NCBI GenBank assembly: GCA_019359325.1
Contig: JAHHHN010000002.1
Coordinates: 62,001-126,000, forward strand
DNA: 64,000 bases
DNA from: Mojavia pulchra JT2-VF2
Lineage (GTDB): Bacteria > Cyanobacteriota > Cyanobacteriia > Cyanobacteriales > Nostocaceae
Reading direction: 5' to 3'
This document shows positions 17,007-26,066 of this stretch, in pieces (position 1 is the first letter of the stretch; each line of letters opens with the position of its first letter). The translations under genes and the position numbers were made by a program. The notes beneath the pieces are model-generated. The model was not told the origin of the DNA and searched no databases. It saw only the letters and a program-made list of their open reading frames with translations.

Positions 17007-19163
17007 TCACGCTACTTGAAAACTAAAGCTGAGGCTTGCCCAATTATTTACGTCCAAGGCGTAGGAGTCAGTAACGGTGCTATTTATCTCAGCTTTAACT
17101 GGGCTGGCGTTGTGTAAATCTTGTAGTAGCGCTTGGGCAACTTCTAAGGGATTCAACAATGGGCCTATGGGTTGTTGATCTGTGGTGAGATTTTTAGCAG
17201 TTTCCAAATTAGTTAGGGTTTCGCTGAAAGGGTAGGTGCTTAAAATTAGTTGGTGTTCGCATTCATAAGCCGGCCCTGGAATCACCCATCCAGAGGTAGC
17301 CGCAGCTTGTGGTAGGCTAATAGTCTCACCTGGAGCGATGACTATTGGTTTAAGTAGAGGTTTGGTTTCCGAGATGTCAGATTCTGCGGGGATTTCCCAG
17401 GGGTAGAATGCGATCGCACTCCTACTATTCTTTAATCCCAGCAGTATTAAATATACTGGGCGATCGCTTAGATTTTGCACCTTGTACTGCATTCGGCTCC
17501 CAATAGGCACAACAGGAGTTCTAAGTGGCTTGCTCATTGAAGTTTCAGAACCGAGAGATCGCATTGTTTCTCGTTGCATGACAACACGAGGCGATATGCT
17601 GTTAATAATCTCTAAAGATGCCTTGATTGCCAAGCGCGAAGAACCTTCATTTTCTGTAAGACGCCATAATTTTGCTGCTAGTAAAGTTGTTAATTTTGGT
17701 GCTAATCGCTGCACTGCCATTTTTACTGCTTCGCCTACTTCCTCAGCAGTGTTGAGAATTAGCTCGCCGCCAACAGAAAATAGACCATAACGAGTGGGAG
17801 GTTGCAATAGCTTAGCAAATAAATAATCAGCTGGTTGTTCTCCTGCTACTACAGTGGATACACGAGTAACAGTGGCAAAAGCGCTGGTAGCATCTACTCG
17901 CTCAATTCTTTCGAGTCCAGTATCTAAGCCAACTATTAAATTAATATTGCGGGGTAAAACTCGGACTGCTTCCTGGACAAGTTGTCCGACTTGTAAAGAA
18001 TTAGTATTATCAAAAATGGGGATTTGTGCTTTTGCAGTTAATCCAGTGCGCGATCGCAATACTAACTGCTCTCCTGTGACTAAGCTAAATCGAGAGTTAA
18101 TTCCGTAATTTTCTAGTACTTGTGGCGGTATTCCTCCTAACCACAGATTAACTGTTTTGCCATCTTCTTCCGTGGCTGTGATTACTCCCTCGGCCCCTAT
18201 AGTACTGTTGGGCAGAAAATTATCTGCAAGTAAAATTGCTTGGGGATTTTTCTTACTACTTAATAACGCTGGCTGCTGTGTGCTACCCAGCTTGTGCATA
18301 GAAGTTTCCACATGGGAGAGGCTGACTTGAATTGTCTTGGCTGGGCTGGCTTCCCATAAATATTGTGTTAAGGCGTAGGTAAATAATCCCGCACTAAAAC
18401 CGGACAGCAAAACTTCTCTCGCCGATTGCTTTGATTCTGAGGTCGCTGTCAGCAGCAGAGGCGGAGTCACTTCGCCCTTACTGAGTGAATTTTGCGTTTT
18501 GAGTTGTTTGAGAAATTCCAGTTCTTCTGTTGCTAGCTGGGCATCTATTATTTCTGGGCGGGCGCGAATTCGCAATCCCGTTGGCTGGATTGTATTAGGA
18601 GCGTAGTAGCTAGTATCAAATACTGCTGTGACACGATCTGTAGGAAGCGATCGCAACAATGAAAGTAAGCTTTCTTCTAATAAATAATTGACAATATTAG
18701 TATTTTGTGGATTCTTGCTCTCATCGATTGGTACTAGAGCGTTTTGTACAGTATCGGTTTCTGTTTTGATGCGAGTACCGTAACCGCTAAAGTGAAAAAT
18801 AACGGCATCGCCTGGTTTAGTTTGCTTACCGAGATGATCTAAAAAAGCCGCTTCAATAAATTCTCGGCTAGCTTGTTCCTCAGTTAAGGTGAGGATATCT
18901 GAAGCAGAGAAGCCAAAGCGATAAATTAACAGTTCTTTTTGTAGTTCCACATCGGTTAAACAACCGCTAAGAGAGGGGCTTTTTTGGTATTGATTTATGC
19001 CTATAAGTAAAGCCAGTTTACGCGGACTGGGTTGTGCCAAAGCTTGGTAATAGCGTAGGCTTTGCCCGCCGAAGGCATCGCCCAAAGTCAACCACTCAGT
19101 TTCAGTTATACCCAATACCGCGAGTATTGAGCCAATCCGTTGTAAAAAAGTCCGACGCTTCAT
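17007..19163 (-). CDS. Caspase-family (metacaspase-like) protein, catalytic dyad replaced
   Basis: 718 residues. The N-terminus MKRRTFLQRIGSILAVLGI has a twin-arginine-like motif and hydrophobic core, so export by Tat is likely. The p20 caspase fold follows from RKLALLIGINQYQKSPSLSG. The usual SGHG histidine is replaced in FHFSGYGTR (Tyr128) and the usual DSCHSG cysteine in AVFDTSYYAPN (Ser185), which is the known Tyr/Ser variant class expected to lack protease activity. The C-terminal ~400 residues form a DUF4384-like region. Between signal and caspase domain, GDAFGGQSLRY is translated from a dispersed DNA repeat (19053-19081). Confidence 0.9.
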   Translation of the reverse strand: MKRRTFLQRIGSILAVLGITETEWLTLGDAFGGQSLRYYQALAQPSPRKLALLIGINQYQKSPSLSGCLTDVELQKELLIYRFGFSASDILTLTEEQASREFIEAAFLDHLGKQTKPGDAVIFHFSGYGTRIKTETDTVQNALVPIDESKNPQNTNIVNYLLEESLLSLLRSLPTDRVTAVFDTSYYAPNTIQPTGLRIRARPEIIDAQLATEELEFLKQLKTQNSLSKGEVTPPLLLTATSESKQSAREVLLSGFSAGLFTYALTQYLWEASPAKTIQVSLSHVETSMHKLGSTQQPALLSSKKNPQAILLADNFLPNSTIGAEGVITATEEDGKTVNLWLGGIPPQVLENYGINSRFSLVTGEQLVLRSRTGLTAKAQIPIFDNTNSLQVGQLVQEAVRVLPRNINLIVGLDTGLERIERVDATSAFATVTRVSTVVAGEQPADYLFAKLLQPPTRYGLFSVGGELILNTAEEVGEAVKMAVQRLAPKLTTLLAAKLWRLTENEGSSRLAIKASLEIINSISPRVVMQRETMRSLGSETSMSKPLRTPVVPIGSRMQYKVQNLSDRPVYLILLGLKNSRSAIAFYPWEIPAESDISETKPLLKPIVIAPGETISLPQAAATSGWVIPGPAYECEHQLILSTYPFSETLTNLETAKNLTTDQQPIGPLLNPLEVAQALLQDLHNASPVKAEINSTVTDSYALDVNNWASLSFSFQVA
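19053..19081. repeat. Dispersed GC-rich repeat inside the pseudo-caspase gene
   Basis: GCGTAGGCTTTGCCCGCCGA continuing AGGCATCGC. On the coding strand it reads GCGATGCCTTCGGCGGGCAA.., a typical Nostoc-type short repeat. It is translated in frame as GDAFGGQSLR, right after the export signal. Confidence 0.7.
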
Positions 19164-19251
19164 AAATTAGCCATCAGCCCGTCAGCTAACAGCTTAAAGG
19201 GCTGAAGTCTGCTGTGTAAAGTTAATACTGTTTGTCTGTTAATAGACTACC

Positions 19252-20430
19252 CTAAGCCAATGCTTGTACTCGCATTGCCCGTGCCAATTCTGCGGCTACT
19301 TCAGGACGAGAAAATTCTGGCGGTGGTAATTCACCTCGACGCAGCATTTCTCTCACCTTAGTTCCTGAGAGGTGAACGCGCTCTTCTGGTCTACTAGGAC
19401 TAGTTTTAGTCGTTGCCATCTGTTTAGTGCGAGTGCAGTAGAACGCGTGTTCAAATTTCATCGGCACAATGCCCAATTCATGGGCTGCAAATTCATCAAA
19501 GATGTACTGAGCATCGTAAGTACCGTAGTAGTCACCTACGCCTGCATGATCTCGCCCGACAATAAAGTGAGTGCAGCCGTAGTTCTTGCGAACTAAAGCA
19601 TGGAAAATTGCCTCACGAGGGCCAGCATAACGCATTGCCGCTGGATTAATTGCCAAAATTACCCGGTCTTGGGGATAGTAGTGTTCTAGCAAAATTTCAT
19701 AACAGCGCATCCGCACATCAGCAGGGATGTCATCTTCTTTTGTCGCCCCTACTAATGGGTGCAAAAATAAACCATCGACGGTTTCTAAAGCGCACTTTTG
19801 AATATATTCATGGGCGCGGTGGATGGGGTTACGAGTTTGAAACCCAACAATTGTTTTCCAGCCTTTGGTTTTAAACATTTGCCGAGACTCGGCTGGATCG
19901 ATTTGGCAAGCGGGAAACTGAGGATGAGAATCACGTTGCAATAGCCAAATATCACCAGCAAGATTGACAGAACCTTGCTTATAGACTACCTGCACTCCAG
20001 GATGTTTAGCGTCATCAGTGCGGTAAACATTGACGACTTCGCGGGTTTTGTCGTAATGATACTTTTGCGTCAGTTGCAAAACCCCAATGTACTCACCTCT
20101 GGGGTTATCCAGACGGACAAAGCCGCCTTCCTGCAAAGGAGCAGCTACTTCTTCTGCTACCGACAGTGTAATTGGAATTGACCACACAAGACCGTTAGCT
20201 AGCCGCATTTCTGTAACCACGCGATCGTAGTCCTCTTGGTTCATAAAACCTGTGAGTGGACTAAAACCGCCGATCGCAATCATCTCTAAATCAGAAACGG
20301 CTCGCTCGTCAAGTTGCACTCGTGGCAAAAACTCTGCTTTTGAGAGAAATTCTGCCCTTTGTTCTGGTGTGGCGATGCGATTAACCAACTGTCCACCGTG
20401 GGGGGCAATGGCATCTGGATGGTGACTCAA
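19252..20430 (-). CDS. sat: Sulfate adenylyltransferase (ATP sulfurylase)
   Basis: 392 residues, the length of dissimilatory/cyanobacterial-type single-domain ATP sulfurylases. The enzyme makes adenosine 5'-phosphosulfate from sulfate and ATP, the first step of sulfate assimilation in the cytoplasm. Key motifs are present: [15 protein letters not shown] (QxRNPxHxxH), [13 protein letters not shown] and [18 protein letters not shown]. The start at ATG 20430 gives the expected [19 protein letters not shown]. No APS kinase domain is fused. The gene appears to be monocistronic. Confidence 0.97.
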   Translation of the reverse strand: MSHHPDAIAPHGGQLVNRIATPEQRAEFLSKAEFLPRVQLDERAVSDLEMIAIGGFSPLTGFMNQEDYDRVVTEMRLANGLVWSIPITLSVAEEVAAPLQEGGFVRLDNPRGEYIGVLQLTQKYHYDKTREVVNVYRTDDAKHPGVQVVYKQGSVNLAGDIWLLQRDSHPQFPACQIDPAESRQMFKTKGWKTIVGFQTRNPIHRAHEYIQKCALETVDGLFLHPLVGATKEDDIPADVRMRCYEILLEHYYPQDRVILAINPAAMRYAGPREAIFHALVRKNYGCTHFIVGRDHAGVGDYYGTYDAQYIFDEFAAHELGIVPMKFEHAFYCTRTKQMATTKTSPSRPEERVHLSGTKVREMLRRGELPPPEFSRPEVAAELARAMRVQALA

Positions 20431-20624
20431 TGTAATCCCCTCTTTGAGTTAACTGTTATTGTTTCAAAGTATGTATTAACTTTATCAAAATGCTGATACG
20501 TAGAGAAAAAGAGTTTGGCTATGACTTACAAATTCAGAAACAATTTTCTATAGTACAAAAATACTATATTAATTTCGGGAACAAGTATGCTTAATTGTCA
20601 TGATGTTGCCAAATATTTTCTTGC

Positions 20625-22040
20625 TCAATCAGCATATACCTCATTGTCCAATTTATCGCTGGTTTCTGCACCAAAATCGTCTTTAAAATCAATGTTCCCA
20701 CAATCGTCTGTATTGCAGCCATTGCACATGAAATCACCAATGTCGTCTTGAATGGCTTTGTTCATCTGGATAATCGCTTTTGTACAGTCTTTTGCATTTT
20801 CAATCATCTCCATTTGCTGATACAGCTTAAAAGCTTCTTCATAGGCAGAAATAGCATCTGAATAATGGTATAGAGAATCTAGAGCCAATGCTAAATTAAA
20901 CCAGCCATTAGCTTCAAATTGATTATGATGACTATGGTGAGCAGCTTCTATTCCGCGTTGAAGGTAAGAAATAGCTTGTTCATACTTTTCTAGCTGGCGG
21001 TATGTGTTGCCTATATTAATTAATGACCCTGCTGCTCCTTGAGGATCATTAAGCTTTGATTTAACTTCTAACGAAAAATGATAATAATCAATAGCTAATT
21101 GGTACTCTTCAAGATCACTGTAAATCATGCCTAAGTTATTTAATGCGTGAGCCTCAAACTCTGTATTCCCAATTTCTCTGACGATTTCTAAGCCACGTCG
21201 GCTATAGTCCAGTGCTTCTTCATAGTTTTCTAAATAAAAGTAGGCGAGACCCAAATTTACAAGAGAACCACCGATGTTGTCTCTATCATTAATTTCCTCG
21301 GCAATTTGTAAGCAATTTTGATAATATCCAATGGCTATTTCGTGATTTCCCATTCGATCATGAGCATCACCCAAACAAGTAAGTGTAGTTATAAATTCCC
21401 ATTTTTCGACTTTTCCGGGAATCCAAAATTCTATTAATCGCTCATAAAGAGCAATTACGATATTCAAGTAGCCATGCGAACTTAAGAAGTTATAAACACA
21501 ATTTTCATAATCATCAGTATCAAAAATTGTGTAAAAGGCTTTTGTATATTTTTTAGAATCACACAGATTGTTGAATTTATCAATATAGGGTTGAACTTGC
21601 TCAATTGTCTGCCATGCATACTCTTTAATTATGCTTGTAAGTTCTGTATTTTTATTTTTGTTAGCTTGATAATTTTGTTCATTTTCTTGCCCAAAATTAG
21701 GAACATTTGCTTGAGAGATTTTTTTATAATTTCTTAAGATTAGATAACGAGCTTTTCTCTCTGTCATTTTTCCCTCTGTCGTTTCATCCGGGAAAAGCAT
21801 TTTAATAAGTTCGTAAGGCTTCTTTAAATAGCTATTTACTGTATCAGTTGTAATGTTTAGTTTTTTAGCAATCTGATCGCGAGGTAAGTCAATAGCAATA
21901 GCTTTTAAACATCTCTGCTCTTGGGGATTCAACCCATCTCCACCATTGCACTTCAATAGATCCAGGTAAAATTTATTCCAATCGCATAATTGGTCAACTT
22001 CTGAGAAGTCTTCGTTTAACTTATCTGTAAAATTTGGCAT
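20625..22040 (-). CDS. TPR protein with N-terminal helix-turn-helix
   Basis: From ATG 22040 (MPNFTDKLNEDFSEVDQLCD) the protein has 471 residues. An HTH of LuxR/sigma-region-4 type lies near the N-terminus: LNPQEQRCLKAIAIDLPRDQ, IAKKLNITTDTVNSYLKKPY. The rest is at least six tetratricopeptide repeats of the 36-42-residue Rapsyn/LGN type (for example IGGSLVNLGLAYFYLENYEE and AAGSLINIGNTYRQLEKYEQ). The C-terminus is acidic and Cys-rich (MCNGCNTDDCGNIDF). It resembles regulators that sense partners through TPRs. An upstream start at 22118 is possible. It diverges from a nuclease-like gene at 22204. Confidence 0.85.
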   Translation of the reverse strand: MPNFTDKLNEDFSEVDQLCDWNKFYLDLLKCNGGDGLNPQEQRCLKAIAIDLPRDQIAKKLNITTDTVNSYLKKPYELIKMLFPDETTEGKMTERKARYLILRNYKKISQANVPNFGQENEQNYQANKNKNTELTSIIKEYAWQTIEQVQPYIDKFNNLCDSKKYTKAFYTIFDTDDYENCVYNFLSSHGYLNIVIALYERLIEFWIPGKVEKWEFITTLTCLGDAHDRMGNHEIAIGYYQNCLQIAEEINDRDNIGGSLVNLGLAYFYLENYEEALDYSRRGLEIVREIGNTEFEAHALNNLGMIYSDLEEYQLAIDYYHFSLEVKSKLNDPQGAAGSLINIGNTYRQLEKYEQAISYLQRGIEAAHHSHHNQFEANGWFNLALALDSLYHYSDAISAYEEAFKLYQQMEMIENAKDCTKAIIQMNKAIQDDIGDFMCNGCNTDDCGNIDFKDDFGAETSDKLDNEVYAD

Positions 22041-22203
22041 CGGTTCAATGTCTTTGTCTTTACTGCTCAAGGTTATCAATTGCTTTGGGTGATAGACTAC
22101 CCACAAAATCACCCACAAAATTGCCTACGCTTGTGTAGAGACTTAGTTGGAGTTTTCCAGATAGCTTGTAAACAAATAAATCAACGAATCTGGAGAGAGT
22201 TAA

Positions 22204-22782
22204 ATGACAGCTTATAATCACAACGCAGTCTACACTAGCCATACAACATCCATCCAGGCAAATTTTCACCAATCTGAATTTTTTGAGCAAGATACGCATT
22301 TCTTCACTGCCGACTTTGAGCGAGGAGAACTGATAAGTGGTTACGCTCTGTCTATCTTGGAATTGGTGCGTGGTATTTTGGGCGAAAACTACTGGTACTT
22401 CACCGAATTTCCTTTGCAAATAGCCTGCCCTAAAAGCGAAGGGGTTTACCTAGAGGATAAAACCTTGTGGCAGTTCTGGGTTAACTCTAGGGTAGACATA
22501 ATTGTGATGAACCCTCATTTGGGTGAAAACTGCCGTAAAGCTTGTCTAATGTTGGAATGTCAGTCTCCCTGGCATGACCTGGAAGATACTCAACGGCGCG
22601 ATCATACCAAATTTGATATTATTGCCTCTACAAAAACCCCTCTAATTTACGTTCGTTATGCTGACTATCCTAGAATTTTGCGTTTTTGGAGTCAGGGTAA
22701 TAGTGATGAGGTATTTTATAATCCCTTTACTCAAGATCGTAAGACAGAGTTGAAAGAATTCTTCACAAGCTACTGTCTGTGA
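22204..22782 (+). CDS. Putative PD-(D/E)xK nuclease-like protein
   Basis: 192 residues. The C-terminal half has the order of a restriction-endonuclease-like fold: RVDIIVMNP (Asp98), LMLECQSPWHD (Glu118-x-Gln120 in place of ExK), RRDHTKFDIIAST and TPLIYVRYADYP. The pattern resembles DUF2726/Vsr-like domains, in which a mobile Cys-His pair is sometimes added. The N-terminal 75 residues are not recognised. The function is unknown; the nuclease call rests on motif order only. It is divergent from the HTH-TPR gene across 163 bases, so the two may share regulation. Confidence 0.6.
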   Translation: MTAYNHNAVYTSHTTSIQANFHQSEFFEQDTHFFTADFERGELISGYALSILELVRGILGENYWYFTEFPLQIACPKSEGVYLEDKTLWQFWVNSRVDIIVMNPHLGENCRKACLMLECQSPWHDLEDTQRRDHTKFDIIASTKTPLIYVRYADYPRILRFWSQGNSDEVFYNPFTQDRKTELKEFFTSYCL

Positions 22783-22934
22783 ATTTGGAGCGATCGCCCT
22801 GACTTCTTCAACCTCAGAGTAGAGTGAACTAAGTGCGATCGCCATGTTTACATCTATGGTTGATGCTAGCTAGATATAAGGTATTGGTGATCGCGTAGAG
22901 ACACTGGATTACAATGTCCCTACATGCGCGTTAA

Positions 22935-23990
22935 CTAACTAAACTGTTCAATAATTCCGCCGCCTAAGACTTTATCATTGTCATACCACACCGCAGCTTG
23001 GCCGGGGGTGATGCTGAATTGGGGTTCATCAAACACTAAGCGGACGCGGGAGTTTTCCAGAGGAATCACCGTTACTGGTGTGGGATGGGAACGATAACGA
23101 ATTTGCACTTCTGCACGAATTGGGGTGGATGGTTCAGCGATGGAAACCCAATTTACCCGGTTTACAGTGCATTCTGGCTGAGTTGCCTTAGTCCGATCGC
23201 CTACAATTACTTTATTATTCATCGCATCTAATTCAATCACATACAGCGGTTCAGGTGCAGCAATACCCAATCCTTTACGCTGTCCAATGGTGTAATGATG
23301 GACACCATCGTGTTGTCCTAAAATTTTACCGGATGTATCTACAATATCGCCTTTTTTCGGGGCTAAATACTTATCAAGAAATGCCCGCATGGAACCATTA
23401 CTTTCTACCAAGCACAAGTCTTGGCTTTCTGGCTTATCGGCGGTTGCGAGTTTGTATTCAGCAGCAATGCGGCGCGTGTCGGCTTTTTGCATTTCTCCTA
23501 GAGGAAATACTGTAGCTGCTAGTAAATCTTGAGACAAGTCATAGAGGAAGTATGATTGGTCTTTGTTGCGGTCAACTGCTCTTAGTAGCTGGTAACGCCC
23601 AGTAGCTTCGTCATAGTTAATTTGGGCATAATGACCAGTAGCGATGCGATCGCATCCTAGTTGCTCACGGGCATACTGCACCATTGGGCCAAATTTTACA
23701 GTTTTATTGCACTGCGAGCAAGGCAGAGGGGTGATCCCAGCGCTGTAACCAGCCACTAAATAATCGACAATATTAGTCTGAAAGACATCTCGAATATCAA
23801 CAACTTGATGAGGAATGCCGAGTTGTTCGCAGATATTAGCCGCGTCGATCATTCCTTCAGAGCAACACTGACCTTTGCCTTTCATTAGCCAAAGCGTTAA
23901 ACCAACAACTTCATAGCCCTGATTGTGCAGGATTGCAGCAGCGGTGGAACTGTCTACGCCACCGGAAAGACCAACGACGACTTTTTTCAT
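22935..23990 (-). CDS. mnmA: tRNA-specific 2-thiouridylase
   Basis: 351 residues. MnmA thiolates U34 of tRNAs for Lys, Glu and Gln. The PP-loop is [18 protein letters not shown]. The catalytic Cys is in [14 protein letters not shown], the tRNA-contact segment is [12 protein letters not shown], and the second Cys is in SQDLCLVE. The C-terminal beta-barrel is complete ([20 protein letters not shown] to GQAAVWYD). Length and start (ATG 23990) are standard. Confidence 0.97.
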   Translation of the reverse strand: MKKVVVGLSGGVDSSTAAAILHNQGYEVVGLTLWLMKGKGQCCSEGMIDAANICEQLGIPHQVVDIRDVFQTNIVDYLVAGYSAGITPLPCSQCNKTVKFGPMVQYAREQLGCDRIATGHYAQINYDEATGRYQLLRAVDRNKDQSYFLYDLSQDLLAATVFPLGEMQKADTRRIAAEYKLATADKPESQDLCLVESNGSMRAFLDKYLAPKKGDIVDTSGKILGQHDGVHHYTIGQRKGLGIAAPEPLYVIELDAMNNKVIVGDRTKATQPECTVNRVNWVSIAEPSTPIRAEVQIRYRSHPTPVTVIPLENSRVRLVFDEPQFSITPGQAAVWYDNDKVLGGGIIEQFS

Positions 23991-24577
23991 GTCCTTAAAT
24001 CTTGTTAAGCTAGTGACTGCTACTAACGCTAATGCTAAACATAAAACGCAGGTTTTTAGGGGTTAAAACCTATGCCATGCAGCCCTATGGCAAAATATAA
24101 ACTTTGTTCAACTTGCAAATTGTAAATTTTATACAATCAACTTGACACCGTGTTTTTGGGTATCATGATTGCAACTAATGACAACCCACACTCTTGAAAC
24201 TACTTGCTTCTGTGCTGTACTGATAATAGTAGCCCTTTACTCAATGTGTGAGTACAGGCTATTTATACAAGCACAATAGAGAGTTGCGAGATTGTTTAAT
24301 TGTAGCATACATCCTTCAAAGCCTTACGAGTAAAGCACTTCCGTTTTTGGTAAATATATAAAAGATAACTGTGAAATTAATCAATAATAATAACCGTAAA
24401 ATTAATGAACTTTCACTTTAAGAATAAGATAAAAATCAACATAATTAAGGATTTATACTACTTTCTTATGTAAACAAATCACATAGATATTTAATCTATT
24501 ACTAGTAAGGTAGAGATTTTATCAAGACCTATGCATTACCACACAAATCAAGCAAATCTAAGTTAACACTGATATAG
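23991..24577. other. Intergenic region
   Basis: 590 AT-rich bases between divergent mnmA and the SPOR-domain gene. Nothing recognisable is seen beyond AT-rich sequence; it presumably holds both promoters. Confidence 0.5.
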
Positions 24578-24640
24578 GTGCTACAACAGACAGCCTCAAT
24601 TAGTTCCTTGAGGAAATTTTCGAGAAATCCTGTTACTACT

Positions 24641-25492
24641 ATGTCCAAAACAATACCAGATAGACTGATAACATTTCCAATGCTGCCTTTGTTCTTGGGA
24701 GGATACTTGGCGTTGATCCCCGACTCTACCCCAGCACAAGCACAAACCGCCAATGGTGGTATTTTATTGGCACAACGAACGGTGGTTGACAGTTTACCCC
24801 CACCGCCAAATTTCCAATTAACTCCCTATAAACAACAACGATTAAAATCACCACAAAGGCAACCAATACGACAAGTACCGTGGAACTCATATAATCAAAA
24901 CTTTCAACCATACCAAAGAGTGAGGGGCAATCAATATAATCAAACTAATCAAAACTTTCAGCCTTATAAATCAGCGCAAGCTAATTCATATAGTTGGAAT
25001 TATGAACGCTATTTAGTGTATGTTGAAGGCAATAGTTATCAGCAACTGGAACGCATACGCCAGATTGAAGGTAGCGCTTATATCCGAAATTACAATGGAC
25101 GTTCCGTTATCCAATCAGGAGCTTTTAGTAAAGCAGCTAACGCCCAACAACGAGTTAGAGAACTGGAGTTAAATGGCATCAGTGGGGCAAGAATTGTCAA
25201 ATCCACTAATGGTCAGGAAATAGGATATTCTGCTAACACCGGAGGAAATTCTAGGCAAAAAAAATCTGATTTTTACTATGTAACTGTTCCTGCTAAATCA
25301 GAAGCATTATCTTCTATCGCCAGCCGAATTCGGCAGAATTCAGGACGCTATGACATTGTAGTCGAAAGAGCAAAACCATTAGGGCCACACGTAGCAGTTG
25401 GGCCTTTTACCCGGCGCTCAGATGCAGAGCAATGGAATGACTATATACGAAAATTAGGATATGGTAACGCCAGAGTTTATTACGGCAGATAA
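24641..25492 (+). CDS. SPOR-domain-containing exported protein
   Basis: From ATG 24641 (MSKTIPDRLITFPMLPLFLG) the protein has 283 residues with a signal peptide ending near STPAQAQT. A Pro/Gln/Asn-rich linker with NYNQ/NQNFQPY repeats follows. Two related ~75-residue C-terminal units, RYLVYVEGNSYQQLERIRQI ending in GARIVKS, and DFYYVTVPAKSEALSSIASR ending in ARVYYGR, look like SPOR folds that bind denuded peptidoglycan glycan strands. Each carries the typical SGAFSKAANAQQRV / VGPFTRRSDAEQW element. A role at the septum or wall is likely. A start at 24578 would add 21 residues before the signal and is less likely. Confidence 0.85.
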   Translation: MSKTIPDRLITFPMLPLFLGGYLALIPDSTPAQAQTANGGILLAQRTVVDSLPPPPNFQLTPYKQQRLKSPQRQPIRQVPWNSYNQNFQPYQRVRGNQYNQTNQNFQPYKSAQANSYSWNYERYLVYVEGNSYQQLERIRQIEGSAYIRNYNGRSVIQSGAFSKAANAQQRVRELELNGISGARIVKSTNGQEIGYSANTGGNSRQKKSDFYYVTVPAKSEALSSIASRIRQNSGRYDIVVERAKPLGPHVAVGPFTRRSDAEQWNDYIRKLGYGNARVYYGR

Positions 25493-25543
25493 TCTAGCGG
25501 TTGTAGGTTGAATGCAATACAACTTTTGGAGTTGGCGAAAAGG

Positions 25544-25586
25544 AAAAGGGTAAAGGGCAAAGAATGATTTCAGCCTTTACCCTTTT
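25544..25586 (+). terminator. Terminator of the SPOR-domain gene
   Basis: 13-base-pair stem AAAAGGGTAAAGG / CCTTTACCCTTTT with a T-run, 52 bases after the stop codon. Confidence 0.8.
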
Positions 25587-25590
25587 TTGT

Positions 25591-25925
25591 AGGACTTACG
25601 CACTGAAGCCTGAAACCCTGATCCCCCCTAGCCCCCCTTAAAAAGCTACCGTGTACACACAAGTCTTTGAGAGTTGTCCCACAGGCTTTTGATCCCCCCA
25701 ACCCCCCTTAAAAAGGGGGGCTAAAATCCCTCAAAGTCCTCCAATTTATCGGAGGATAATGACGGATCTACAATGATTTCGGTTTAGTACACAGATGTGT
25801 GTACACCGTAGCCTTAAAAAGGGGGAAAGTCTAAAGCCCCACGCCACTGAGGGACTCGAGGAACCCGCAAGGGCGCAGGGCTGCCCCTTTTTAAAGGGGT
25901 TGGGGGATCTGAGTGCGTAAGTCCT
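25591..25925. mobile_element. MITE-like element with perfect 14-base terminal inverted repeats
   Basis: Starts AGGACTTACGCACT and ends AGTGCGTAAGTCCT, exact complements. Inside are CCCCCCTTAAAAAG-type palindromic blocks (25625-25645, 25695-25720), GTGTACACACA motifs (25653 and 25795) and a GGGGTTGGGGGATC block. It is non-coding. Shorter relatives are at 27678-27793 and 43534-43693. Confidence 0.8.
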
Positions 25926-26066
25926 GTTTGTTTCTATGTTTACTAAAAAGAATTACGCCTCAATATTTCTGCATTGGTTCTGTCTGACTCCCCGCACCTG
26001 ATGTTAAAAGTAAAGAATGAGAAGTTAAGGCGGATCTCATTAGTTACAACTCAGCAATCAGGACTG

